NCBI GenBank assembly: GCA_050908895.1 | Contig: CP171222.1 | Location: 1,893,111 to 1,957,110, forward strand | Origin: S5-A14a sp050908895 | Lineage (GTDB): Bacteria > Bacillota > Clostridia > Peptostreptococcales > Anaerovoracaceae | Direction: 5' to 3' | DNA length: 64,000 nt | Shown: in pieces, positions 34,042-43,019 of the stretch | How positions within the stretch are numbered: the first letter of the stretch is position 1 | How the letters are laid out: each line of letters begins with the position of its first letter | Notes under the pieces: generated by a model | Database searches by the model: none | The model's input: the letters and a program-made list of their open reading frames with translations, nothing else | Told to the model about the DNA's origin: nothing | Made by a program: the position numbers and the translations under genes

Positions 34042-34582
34042 TATCTTTTTCTCCCGTCAGTTTTTTAATAAACACGCCTCCCAAGCAGCCAAGAACAATG
34101 GCATAAATTGGATTGACACCAAATATTCCAATTGCTACAAAAGTACCTATTGCTGCCGTCAACTCAATATAGCCTTTAATTGTTTGCCTACCCACTTGAT
34201 AGGCAGCTAATAAAATTAGCCCTGTTGCTACAGCCTTTATGCCAGCGATTGCACCATTAACATATGGATTCGTGGCTACTTGTGAAAGTCCTTCCACAAT
34301 TAAAATTATAGTAACAAAACTCGGCATAATGACACCAACTGTAGAAACTATTGCACCGATAATTCCTCTCTTTGCATACCCGATATATGTTGCCATATTA
34401 ACTGCGATTACCCCTGGAAGTCCTTGACTTATAGTCAAACAGTCTATCATTTCATCTTCAGATAGCCATTTTTTTCGGTTTACAACTTCGTCTTGTAATA
34501 GGGGTATCATCGCCATTCCACCACCTATGGTAAACAAACCTAATTTTAAGAACGTGATAAATAACCTACACAAAACTCTCAT
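34031..34582 (-). CDS. Chromate transporter family protein, first half
   Basis: 183 residues, membrane protein. FLKLGLFTIGGGMAMIPLL followed by SQGLPGVIAVNMATYIGY repeats the CHR motif pattern seen in its partner. Two short CHR genes side by side are a known alternative to the fused 400-residue ChrA. It lies 41 nt after proS and is co-directional. Confidence 0.88.
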   Translation of the reverse strand: MRVLCRLFITFLKLGLFTIGGGMAMIPLLQDEVVNRKKWLSEDEMIDCLTISQGLPGVIAVNMATYIGYAKRGIIGAIVSTVGVIMPSFVTIILIVEGLSQVATNPYVNGAIAGIKAVATGLILLAAYQVGRQTIKGYIELTAAIGTFVAIGIFGVNPIYAIVLGCLGGVFIKKLTGEKDNVD

Positions 34583-34623
34583 CTAATTGCCTTCTTCTTG
34601 ATTTTTCGACACTATCTTTGAAA

Positions 34624-36381
34624 TTATGCCTTTAAAAATGCACGGCCGTCTCGCTCTTCGCTTACAATTTGCACAGTTGCTGCAATTGCATCTTCCTGTG
34701 TAAGCTCAGTTTTGTCTGTATCTCGTCTGAGTTTGTACTCAACCTTGCCTTCAGACGCTAATTTCCCCACGGTAATTCTGATTGGAATACCAAGAAGATC
34801 TGCATCTTTAAACTTAACTCCAGGCCTTTCTTTCCTATCATCAAGAAGAACCTCGATTCCCATATTTTGGAGACTAGTATAAATGTGTTCAGCCATTACC
34901 ATCTGATCTTCATCCTTAGTATTTACAATCGTAACTATACAGTGATATGGAGCAATGGAAATAGGCCAAATAATTCCATTCTCATCGTGATGTTGCTCAA
35001 CTACAGCGGCAAGGGTTCTAGTAACTCCAATTCCATAGCATCCCATATAAATTGTCTGTTCTTTCTGATTTTCATTTTTATAGTAAGCCCCCATAGCTCG
35101 AGAGTACTTTGTTCCCAATTTAAATACCTGTCCAACTTCTATTCCACGTGCAACTTTAACCGGTTGACCGCATTCCGGACATGAATCTCCCTCTCTTAAA
35201 GTCTTAAGATCAACAACAATATCTGCAGTATAATCCCTGCCATAGTTTACGTTCTTTGTATGGTAATTTTCTTTATTTGCGCCTGCTACCATGTTAATTT
35301 GTCCAATAAGTTCACTATCTGCAACTGTTATACAGTCATGAAGTCCAACCGGACCTGTAAAACCGGCTATGCATCCTGTTTTTTCTGCGATTTTTTTCTC
35401 ATCAGCAAACTCAATTGCATGTTCAGGGATATCAAGGGCATTGATAAGCTTTGTCATGTTCAGCTCTCTATCACCTCTAATGAAAGCCACAACATATTTA
35501 TCTTCTTTGCCTTCTTCATTGTAAGTTACAAATAAAAGAGCTTTAATTGTCTTATCTTGACCTACGCCTAAATAATTTGCAACATCCTCAATAGTCTTAG
35601 CATCCGGAGTATGCACATCCTCCATTTTTAGGAAATCATCCTCGAAGCCTGTCGACTGAGCATCTACAGTTTTAGCTCTTTCCAAAGTTGCTGCCATGTT
35701 ACAGCTTGTACAATATGCGATTTCACTTTCTCCTACCTCAGATATCGCTGTAAATTCGTGAGAATTACTTCCCCCAATAGCACCGCTATCTGCTTCAACC
35801 GGTCTAAAAGTAAGACCACATCTCGCAAAAATTCTTTCGTAAGCATCGAACATCTTTTGGTAACTTACATCAAGACCTGCCTCGTCCTTATCAAAAGAGT
35901 AAGCATCCTTCATTATAAATTCACGACTCCTCATAAGTCCAAAACGAGGACGTGCTTCATCTCTATATTTTGTCTGTATCTGATACAAATTTACGGGGAG
36001 TTGTCTATGAGAAGTAATATCGGCTCTTGCTATATCAGTAAAAATTTCCTCATGAGTTGGTCCAAGGCAGAAATCTCTTCCATTCCTATCCTTTAACCGC
36101 CACAGTTCAGGACCATAAGCAAACCAACGTCCGGATTCCTCCCAAAGTTCTGCCGGTTGAATCGCTGACATAAGAATTTCCTGCCCACCCTTAGCATCCA
36201 TTTCCTGTCTTATAATATCTTCAATTTTTCTAACAGATCTATACCCCATATTCATAAATCCATAAACTCCGGAAACCAGCTTTCGGATCATTCCTGTTCT
36301 TAAAAGCAAAACATGACTTGCAAGCTCTGCCTCACTTGGCACCTCTCTCAAAGTTTTAAGATGCATCTCTGATAATTTCAT
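34624..36381 (-). CDS. proS: Prolyl-tRNA synthetase (bacterial type)
   Basis: 585 residues. Class II motif 2 region is TKYRDEARPRFGLMRSREF, motif 1 is MDAKGGQEILMSAIQPAELW, and motif 3 is CYGIGVTRTLAAVVEQHHD. An editing (INS) domain lies between motifs 2 and 3 (~225-380), as in the long bacterial ProS. The C-terminal anticodon-binding domain includes LDDRKERPGVKFKDADLLG. AGGAGAATGATAT precedes the ATG. It lies between ispDF and the chromate transporter pair. Confidence 0.98.
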   Translation of the reverse strand: MKLSEMHLKTLREVPSEAELASHVLLLRTGMIRKLVSGVYGFMNMGYRSVRKIEDIIRQEMDAKGGQEILMSAIQPAELWEESGRWFAYGPELWRLKDRNGRDFCLGPTHEEIFTDIARADITSHRQLPVNLYQIQTKYRDEARPRFGLMRSREFIMKDAYSFDKDEAGLDVSYQKMFDAYERIFARCGLTFRPVEADSGAIGGSNSHEFTAISEVGESEIAYCTSCNMAATLERAKTVDAQSTGFEDDFLKMEDVHTPDAKTIEDVANYLGVGQDKTIKALLFVTYNEEGKEDKYVVAFIRGDRELNMTKLINALDIPEHAIEFADEKKIAEKTGCIAGFTGPVGLHDCITVADSELIGQINMVAGANKENYHTKNVNYGRDYTADIVVDLKTLREGDSCPECGQPVKVARGIEVGQVFKLGTKYSRAMGAYYKNENQKEQTIYMGCYGIGVTRTLAAVVEQHHDENGIIWPISIAPYHCIVTIVNTKDEDQMVMAEHIYTSLQNMGIEVLLDDRKERPGVKFKDADLLGIPIRITVGKLASEGKVEYKLRRDTDKTELTQEDAIAATVQIVSEERDGRAFLKA

Positions 36382-36413
36382 ATATCATTCTCCTCTGCTT
36401 ACTTTATTATTCT

Positions 36414-37577
36414 CTATCTCCTCAACAAAATAATCGCGTTTGCGGCAATTCCTTCGCCTCTTCCTTCAAAACCCAACTTTTCTGTTGTAGTACCTTTTAT
36501 ATTTATACTATCCATGCATCCCAGCACAGATTCTATATTTCTTTTCATCTCCGACACGAAAGGTAAAATCTTTGGTTTCTGGCAAATGACAGTTATATCC
36601 CCATTGACCACAAAAAAACCTTTATCTTCCATTATTCCCTTAACGTGCCCTAAAAGCTCAATGCTGGATATGCCTCTGTATTTTTCGTCGCTATCAGGAA
36701 AATACCTACCAATATCCCCTTCACCCATGGCTCCAAGAATTGCGTCCATCAATGCATGAGTCAAAACATCTGCATCAGAATGCCCGAACAACCCTTTCTC
36801 ATATGGTATATTAACTCCCGCCAAAATAAGTTCTCTGCCTTCTACTAAACGGTGTACATCATATCCTGTACCCACTCGGAATTCCATCTTAACATCCTCC
36901 TTGGTGGTAATCTTAATGTTGGCCTCTTCACCAAGTACCAAAGCGACTTCTTCGCCAAGGTTTTCTACAAGGCTTCCATCATCCGTCGCAACAAAACAGC
37001 TTTCTTCGGCAAAGTCTATAGCTCTCTTAAGAAGTTCTCCTCTAAAAGCTTGAGGAGTCTGTATCCGAACGAGGTTTTCTCTCTTTAAGGTGCCACTAAC
37101 CAAATCTCTAATTGTCTCTTTAACTGGGATATAAGGAACTGCTGCTCCCTTCTCATAGGCTGCTTCAATCATCTTATCAAAGAGTTTATTCGTAGCATAT
37201 GGTCTTGCTCCATCGTGGACTAAAATTAACGTATTTTTTGTGATTAAGATACTTTCTACTCCATTCTTCACAGATTCTTGTCTTGTTTTTCCACCGGGAA
37301 TCATTTTAAATACCGGTTGATTGGCTCTATCATCGGTCTTTAGTGCTACTTGAATATCTGCCACCTGACGTTTAGCAAGGTCCATATATTCCTTCGCAGT
37401 AACCACAATCACTTCATCAATATATTTTGCCTTAACACAATTTGTTATAGTTGCTTGTAATAAAGATCTTCCGGACAAGCTAGAGATTGCCATAAATTGC
37501 TTAGGCAGCTTTGTCTCCATACGACTACCACTGCCTGCTGCTACAATTATTAAAATTATTTTTTTATTCCTATACAT
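36414..37577 (-). CDS. ispDF: Bifunctional IspD/IspF (MEP isoprenoid pathway)
   Basis: ~387 residues. Residues ~1-225 are the IspD cytidylyltransferase (IIVAAGSGSRM, KLPKQFM, VHDGARPYAT), making CDP-methylerythritol. Residues ~232-387 are IspF (RVGTGYDVHRLVEGRELILA, FGHSDADVLTHALMDAILG, IKGTTTEKLGFEGRGEGIA), making the cyclic diphosphate. The fusion joins steps 3 and 5 of the pathway. I used the ATG at 37577; a TTG at 37601 would add eight residues, and neither has a strong ribosome binding site. It directly follows the PIN-TRAM gene, possibly by translational coupling. Confidence 0.95.
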   Translation of the reverse strand: MYRNKKIILIIVAAGSGSRMETKLPKQFMAISSLSGRSLLQATITNCVKAKYIDEVIVVTAKEYMDLAKRQVADIQVALKTDDRANQPVFKMIPGGKTRQESVKNGVESILITKNTLILVHDGARPYATNKLFDKMIEAAYEKGAAVPYIPVKETIRDLVSGTLKRENLVRIQTPQAFRGELLKRAIDFAEESCFVATDDGSLVENLGEEVALVLGEEANIKITTKEDVKMEFRVGTGYDVHRLVEGRELILAGVNIPYEKGLFGHSDADVLTHALMDAILGAMGEGDIGRYFPDSDEKYRGISSIELLGHVKGIMEDKGFFVVNGDITVICQKPKILPFVSEMKRNIESVLGCMDSINIKGTTTEKLGFEGRGEGIAANAIILLRR

Positions 37578-37604
37578 TTTGATTTCTGCCAACGTCTCCA
37601 AAAA

Positions 37605-38720
37605 TCATTTCTTTAATCTGCCAAAAATCATTCTGCCTGCTGATGTCTGAAGAACACTTGTTACGCCAATATCTACAGTTTTACCCATCTGACTTCTTCC
37701 ATCCTCAACTACAATCATAGTACCATCGTCTAAGTACCCAATCGCCTGACTGCTGTCTTTACCCTGTTTCACAAGGCTAACTGTCATCTCTTCTCCGGGA
37801 ATTACTACAGGCTTAAGTGTATTGGCAAGCTCATTAATATTCAGTACTTCAACCCCATTTATAGCAGCTACTTTGTTAAGATTAAAGTCATTGGTTACAA
37901 CTTTCCCTCCCAGTAATTGAGCTAACTTCAAAAGTTTAACATCTACTTCGGGAATCTCCTTCAATGATTTCTCTGAATCAGTATTATAAATGTCAATGCC
38001 GTAGTCCATTTGTATTTTGTTAAGAATATCCAGTCCTCTTCTTCCCCTTACTCTTTTGAGGGCGTCAGACGAGTCTGCAATATGTCGCAGTTCTACTAGC
38101 ACAAACTCTGGAATTACTATATTTCCTTCAATAAATCCCGTCTTCATTATTTCAGCGATTCTACCGTCAATAATTACGCTCGTATCAAGTATTTTCGAGG
38201 TCCCTTCTAGTTTCTTTTTTCCTCTCGGGAAAATCTTTTCTTCTAGAGCCTTTCTTGGAGCAGTAACGGTTTCTATAATTTCTTTTCCTTTGCTTTTAGC
38301 AATTACCGTTCCTATATAGCCTAAAACCATATAGGTTGTGATTGTAACTCCTGCATAAATATACTGATCGTCAAAAACAACCTGATATATTTGGCTAACT
38401 AGGAGGGCAATTAAAAATCCCATGACAAGTCCAACCGTTCCAGTGATTATGGTGTTGGCGGAAACGCCTGCCAAATCACTTTCGATATTGTCTGCCATCT
38501 TAGCTCCGCCTTTTCGGATAAGTGGTGTTAGTCTGAAAAAAATAATTGCTAAAATAATTGCGAAGATTGCGCCAGCTGCATAAATTTGATTGGCAGTAAA
38601 CTTTTCCGTTAAATTAAGGCCAGATAGAGATGCTACCTTTATAGCTGCCCAATAAACACCATACCCGAGGAAAGCTCCAATTACGGTAAAAAGAGCTCTG
38701 AGTAGTTTTTTTATCATCAT
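37605..38720 (-). CDS. Membrane-anchored PIN-TRAM domain protein (YacL type)
   Basis: 371 residues. About four membrane helices (~5-25, 45-65, 95-115, 122-142) lead to a cytoplasmic PIN nuclease domain (KILDTSVIIDGRIAEI, FVLVELRHIADS, VVTNDFNLNKVA). The C-terminal TRAM RNA-binding domain follows (GEEMTVSLVKQGKDSSQAIG). The acidic PIN residues are present, so ribonuclease activity is plausible. In Firmicutes this gene is regularly found between carD and ispD, as here. The cellular role is poorly defined. Confidence 0.92.
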   Translation of the reverse strand: MMIKKLLRALFTVIGAFLGYGVYWAAIKVASLSGLNLTEKFTANQIYAAGAIFAIILAIIFFRLTPLIRKGGAKMADNIESDLAGVSANTIITGTVGLVMGFLIALLVSQIYQVVFDDQYIYAGVTITTYMVLGYIGTVIAKSKGKEIIETVTAPRKALEEKIFPRGKKKLEGTSKILDTSVIIDGRIAEIMKTGFIEGNIVIPEFVLVELRHIADSSDALKRVRGRRGLDILNKIQMDYGIDIYNTDSEKSLKEIPEVDVKLLKLAQLLGGKVVTNDFNLNKVAAINGVEVLNINELANTLKPVVIPGEEMTVSLVKQGKDSSQAIGYLDDGTMIVVEDGRSQMGKTVDIGVTSVLQTSAGRMIFGRLKK

Positions 38721-38798
38721 CTTGTTATAGGCTTCTCCTTTCCATTTTCGTTTCAGGAATAGTTTTTAAGCTAACCTCTATACTACTATTCCTACCAT

Positions 38799-39284
38799 TT
38801 AGTCTTCTTTTAAAATAATTCCCTCTATCCTCTTGCTAACATCTTCTGGTGTCAATCCAGATACAAGGACTATCTCACTTTCTAAAATCTGTCTAGCGTT
38901 TTTCAGCATCTTCTTCTCTCCTGTGGAAAGTTTCTTAATTCTGTCAACTCTAAGGAGATTTCTCACTACCTTAGCAGTATCTATTATATTTCCATGCTTT
39001 AGAAGATCCATATTTTCTCTGTATCTTCTATTCCAGTTTTTGGGCATTGCATCTGATTCTTCCTCCAAAGTGTCGTAAACACTTTCCATCTTGCTCTCAT
39101 CCACGATGTGTCTAATTCCCACATCTTCACTTGAAGATACAGGTACCATGACATCTAAGTTGCCTACTGCCAGCTTAAGGACATAATAATCTCTGGTCTC
39201 TCCTAGTGCTTCAATCTGTTCAATACGTTCAATTATACCCGCTCCATGCATTGGATATAAAATTTTATCTCCTATTTTAAACAT
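38799..39284 (-). CDS. carD: CarD/CdnL-family RNA polymerase-binding regulator
   Basis: 161 residues. The N-terminal RNA polymerase-interaction domain (FKIGDKILYPMHGAGIIERIE) is followed by the helical DNA-binding domain (WNRRYRENMDLLKHGN, then KKLSTGEKKMLKNARQIL). CarD-family proteins stabilise open complexes, notably at rRNA and ribosomal promoters. It heads a long co-directional run carD, PIN-TRAM, ispDF, proS, chr pair and cyclophilin, with its own consensus promoter. Confidence 0.95.
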   Translation of the reverse strand: MFKIGDKILYPMHGAGIIERIEQIEALGETRDYYVLKLAVGNLDVMVPVSSSEDVGIRHIVDESKMESVYDTLEEESDAMPKNWNRRYRENMDLLKHGNIIDTAKVVRNLLRVDRIKKLSTGEKKMLKNARQILESEIVLVSGLTPEDVSKRIEGIILKED

Positions 39285-39322
39285 TTTTACCTTCTTTCAA
39301 CAAAAACAATGCTCCTGTTTAT

Positions 39323-39351
39323 AGTATATAACTAGGCTTGTTGTTAGTCAA
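39323..39351 (-). promoter_or_regulatory. Promoter of the carD operon
   Basis: Minus-strand TTGACT and TATACT at 17-nt spacing, about 40 nt upstream of the carD start. Confidence 0.7.
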
Positions 39352-39425
39352 GAATAACCATGTAAAGTCCACTTAATTCCAACATATTCAATAGTTAATG
39401 TTGATTTAATTTTAAAATTTCTAAT

Positions 39426-39468
39426 AAAAAACAGAAGCTTTTAATGTCAAAATTAAATGCCTCTGTTT
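39426..39468 (-). terminator. Terminator of the aminotransferase-SDR-APC operon
   Basis: A long, slightly imperfect hairpin on the minus strand: AAACAGAGGCATTTAAT pairs with ATTAAAAGCTTCTGTTT around a short loop. Six T follow. It lies 15 nt after the stop codon of the 39484-40725 gene. Confidence 0.8.
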
Positions 39469-39483
39469 GAATTTCCATCTATC

Positions 39484-40725
39484 TTATTTTTTTAATCTGC
39501 TTAAGCGAACACAGGCTTCTGTAACTTCAGCTAAGCTATTTGCATAACAAAGTCTAAAGTATCCAGGTCTATTAGCCCCAAATAACTGCCCCGGCGAAAT
39601 ATTTATCTTTAAATCGTTATAAATCTTTTCCCAAAGTTTATATTCGGACGAAAAAGAATTTTCGTCTAGGAACTGACTAAAGTCAGCCCACACAAAGATT
39701 CCTGCCTCAGCATTTTCAGTTTCAACACCAATGCTTCTTAGCCCTTTTCTTATTGCTATACATGACTCCTTTAACCTAGTTCTACTCAAGCACATAAATT
39801 TCTCAAGTTCATCTGATTCTAGTAAACTCGTCAATATTGCTTGAGTATATGATGATACACTAGAAAAGTAACTAATTGTTTCCATTCCTTTAATAATATT
39901 CGGATTATGCGATATGCAAAACCCTGTTCTAAACCCAGAAAGCGCAAAGTCTTTTGCAAAGCTACTTGTTACATGAATTCTATGCAAATATTCCTCTGGT
40001 GCTAGCCTTAATGTACTCACGTATTTAGATCCTTCACCAAATACCGTTTCAGCATAAATTTCATCTGAAATTACATCTATATTTTTGTCTATTGCAAATT
40101 GAATTAAATTTTTTATTGCTTTCTCTTTATAAACTATTCCCGTAGGATTATTAGGCGATGAAAATAAAATGGCCCTAACTTTTCCGCCTGTTTTTTCGAC
40201 TTCCGCGAACGCATTTTTAAATTTATTATATTCTAAGTTAGCTGTACAGTCTACACCTACAACTTTGACGCCTGCTCTATCTCCGATATCATCCACAAAG
40301 CTTGAATAATATGGGGCAGGGACCAAAACTATATCGCCCCTATCTGCTAATAGGAAAGCAAGCATTTCCAAAGCCTCTGTACATCCACAGGTTGTTGCTA
40401 TTTGATCCTTAGATATATTCCGTGAACTGTCTGGGTATATTATTTTGCTCCAATATTGTGCTATGGCACTTCTGAATTCATCATTGCCGTGGAATCTATT
40501 ATAATGCAAGTTCCATGGTTTTAAGTCCATATCTCTTGAAACTTTTTCCAATAATGCTATGGCTTCTTCGTCAACAAGTTTCGTTTCGGCTGTGCCAAAA
40601 TTTATATATCCATTTGGATTTGTATCCTTATCGTAAATATCTTCTAATGCATCAAAATGAGCTTTTACTAATGCCGGCAGAGGCCTTACATTACTTTTAC
40701 CTCTCTTAGAAAGAAATTCTAACAT
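39484..40725 (-). CDS. Class I/II aminotransferase, ACC-synthase-like
   Basis: 413 residues. NPNGYINFGTAETKL near the N-terminus and LHYNRFHGNDEFR resemble the ACC-synthase-like branch. FSSPNNPTGIVYKEKAI (~194-210) and the PLP-Lys motif SSFAKDFALSGFRTGF (~258-273) are intact. Members may be aminotransferases, C-S lyases or decarboxylases, so the reaction cannot be assigned. It is the last gene of an operon with an SDR, an APC permease and a MerR-XRE-cupin regulator, suggesting import and conversion of an amino acid or amine. Confidence 0.85.
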   Translation of the reverse strand: MLEFLSKRGKSNVRPLPALVKAHFDALEDIYDKDTNPNGYINFGTAETKLVDEEAIALLEKVSRDMDLKPWNLHYNRFHGNDEFRSAIAQYWSKIIYPDSSRNISKDQIATTCGCTEALEMLAFLLADRGDIVLVPAPYYSSFVDDIGDRAGVKVVGVDCTANLEYNKFKNAFAEVEKTGGKVRAILFSSPNNPTGIVYKEKAIKNLIQFAIDKNIDVISDEIYAETVFGEGSKYVSTLRLAPEEYLHRIHVTSSFAKDFALSGFRTGFCISHNPNIIKGMETISYFSSVSSYTQAILTSLLESDELEKFMCLSRTRLKESCIAIRKGLRSIGVETENAEAGIFVWADFSQFLDENSFSSEYKLWEKIYNDLKINISPGQLFGANRPGYFRLCYANSLAEVTEACVRLSRLKK

Positions 40726-40743
40726 CTCAACTGCACCTCCATA

Positions 40744-41544
40744 TTAATTATGTTCAAGACCAGCTTCTGTCATAATTCCAGGCCTTATTGCAAGCCCCAT
40801 AGTTGCATCGATATTTCCACCATGAAGCATTATAAATTCATCCTTCAGAAGCATACAAATTAAATTTGCTATTTCCTCTGATTGTATCAACCTTCCCTTT
40901 GCTTGCTGTTTATCGAATGCTTCCCTTTCTTCTTCAGTCATCCCCTTTAGTGTGCTTGAATAGAACATTGGAGTTTCAATCGCTCCTGGACTTACACAAA
41001 ATACATCTATTGGAGTGTGTACATTTTCAGCTGCAATTTGTTTTGCTAGATAAGCAACGGCGGCTTTACTCATGCCATCGCTCAATGTAAATTTAGGAAA
41101 TACATTTAAACCTCCCCCTACTGAAGACATGAAAATCAGCTTGCTTCTATCAGTCTTTTTTTCAAGAATAGGATACAATTTCTTATAGATCCATAGTGGT
41201 CCTAATGCATTTACCATCATCATAGCATAATCGTTTGCTGCATTTAGTGGATCTCCTTGTGGCGCATAATCTTTAACTGTACCTGATCCTAATGCTGCAT
41301 TAAATATGACTGCGAACCATTCGTTTTCCCCCAAAAAATCAGCGTTTTCTATTTCCTCTAAATTGCCCTGATCTAATTTATATGCAAATAATTGACTAGG
41401 ATATTTGCTCATTAACTCTTCTGCCTTTTTAGCAGAACTCCTGTAAGTAATATGTACTTCAAATCCTTGGTTCAACAATTGAATTACTGTTGCCAATCCG
41501 ACTCCCTGAGTCCCGCCTGTTACTAATACTTTTTTTCTTTCCAT
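40744..41544 (-). CDS. Short-chain dehydrogenase/reductase family protein
   Basis: 266 residues with a Rossmann fold. The nucleotide-binding motif is VTGGTQGVGLATV (~7-19), the NAG-like motif is FNAALG, and the catalytic Ser lies in FMSSVGGG. The YxxxK active site is altered: the segment reads TLSDGMSKAAV, so the Tyr position is Asp while the Lys is kept. CVSPGAIETPMF is the usual loop after beta-6. The missing Tyr questions classical dehydrogenase chemistry; it may use another acid or act on an unusual substrate. The gap to the aminotransferase gene is 18 nt. Confidence 0.85.
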   Translation of the reverse strand: MERKKVLVTGGTQGVGLATVIQLLNQGFEVHITYRSSAKKAEELMSKYPSQLFAYKLDQGNLEEIENADFLGENEWFAVIFNAALGSGTVKDYAPQGDPLNAANDYAMMMVNALGPLWIYKKLYPILEKKTDRSKLIFMSSVGGGLNVFPKFTLSDGMSKAAVAYLAKQIAAENVHTPIDVFCVSPGAIETPMFYSSTLKGMTEEEREAFDKQQAKGRLIQSEEIANLICMLLKDEFIMLHGGNIDATMGLAIRPGIMTEAGLEHN

Positions 41545-41585
41545 TTCATATACCTCTCAATCTCTATTATTTTTAAATATTTTTT

Positions 41586-42923
41586 CTAATCGTCTTCGTA
41601 GCTTATATGCATCTTCACTTTCCCACTTCTATATCTCAATTCAGCGTAAAGATATGCAACAACTAAAAATACAATTTGACCTATTATTAGTGATTTATTA
41701 AGTGATGCAAAGTTAAAGTATATTTGTACCATAAGCACTATAGCTGATGCTACACATAGTACAACTAGTAATATTTTATTGCATTTATATGGTGATTTTT
41801 CCCATTCATCTGGTAAAATTTTTGGAATTCTAATTGTTGCTATGGAAGTGAAAATCATAACAACATATGCCATAATGAGAACCAGATTGGCCAAGCTCTG
41901 AAGTGTAATTCCAATCAATATTGGAATAATAGTTATGATATAAAATAAACCTAATAGATAAATAGGTGTCTTATATTTAGGATGTAGTTTTGCCAACCAC
42001 CTTGGGAACCAACCATCTTCGCTAGCTTGAATTAAAGGTTTTGTAACCCAAGCTATATTTGCATTTAACGTGGTTGCCAATGCACCCCAAGCCCCACCAA
42101 TTATAAAAAATAAATACAATGGTCTCGGTAGAATTTCGCTTGCGACTTTTGCCAAATTTAAATTCGCAACTTCATTTACATTAAGTACTCCGGATGCTAC
42201 CACACCTACAAGTGCATATAGTATGGAAATACCCAAAGTAGCTACCAAAAACGCAAAGGGTATATCTTTTTTAGGGTTCTTACATTCTCCACCCATTTGG
42301 AAAATACCATTTGCCCCCATTACCGCGAAGGTTAGAAATGCTGATGCTTCAAAGAAACCACCAATACCACCTGTGAAAAAGTCTTTTACAAAGTAATCTG
42401 CTTTTACATTAGGTAAACCAACACAGACAAAAACACCGAGTGCAATCAATAGTATATAGAATAGTACATTTTGTATTCTTGCCATATATTTTGTTGGAAA
42501 GATGTTAATGCCAAAAAATATTGTTGCTATTGCAATTGATATTAATTTGTGATTCAAGTCTGGAAAGAGTGATATTACATAATCAGCAAACGATACCACG
42601 TAGACTGACAACGCAATATTTCTGAAGGTAAACACTAATGTCCAAAATCCAGCAAATCTAGGCCCAATAAGCATATATCCTTGGGTATATTCGCCCCCTC
42701 TTAGTCTAACAGTACTCATAATAAAGAGTGATGGTATGCTTAACACTACAACAAATAGCGATGCTATAACAAAAGCTAGACTCACACTTCGTCCTGTCAT
42801 TCCGATACCTAAACCGACTAATACCATTATTCCGGACCCTATTACTTGTCCACCTGCAATTCCGATTAGTTCCTTTTTCCCTAATTCCCTTCTCAAGTCT
42901 TTGGTTGATGCATTATTCTCCAA
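41586..42923 (-). CDS. APC-superfamily amino acid/amine permease
   Basis: 445 residues with about twelve membrane helices. The first helix motif GIAGGQVIGSGIMVLVGLGI carries the unwound GSGI element that binds the amino acid backbone in APC transporters. FAVMGANGIFQMGGECKNPK follows in helix 6. It ends in a hydrophilic tail (KMHISYEDD). The substrate is not identifiable. First structural gene after the regulator and co-directional with the SDR and aminotransferase genes. Confidence 0.9.
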   Translation of the reverse strand: MENNASTKDLRRELGKKELIGIAGGQVIGSGIMVLVGLGIGMTGRSVSLAFVIASLFVVVLSIPSLFIMSTVRLRGGEYTQGYMLIGPRFAGFWTLVFTFRNIALSVYVVSFADYVISLFPDLNHKLISIAIATIFFGINIFPTKYMARIQNVLFYILLIALGVFVCVGLPNVKADYFVKDFFTGGIGGFFEASAFLTFAVMGANGIFQMGGECKNPKKDIPFAFLVATLGISILYALVGVVASGVLNVNEVANLNLAKVASEILPRPLYLFFIIGGAWGALATTLNANIAWVTKPLIQASEDGWFPRWLAKLHPKYKTPIYLLGLFYIITIIPILIGITLQSLANLVLIMAYVVMIFTSIATIRIPKILPDEWEKSPYKCNKILLVVLCVASAIVLMVQIYFNFASLNKSLIIGQIVFLVVAYLYAELRYRSGKVKMHISYEDD

Positions 42924-43019
42924 TTAAAATCAGCTCCTTTCATAAATAATATTTATTACTTATGAAGATACATACTTGCTAATTTTTTGTCAAATATCTT
43001 TATAACCTTTTATGTAAGT

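Noticed and set aside
33520..34582. Chromate transporter pair as a frameshifted single chrA
   Set aside because: Each half starts with its own complete CHR motif and has its own start; paired short CHR genes are a known natural arrangement.
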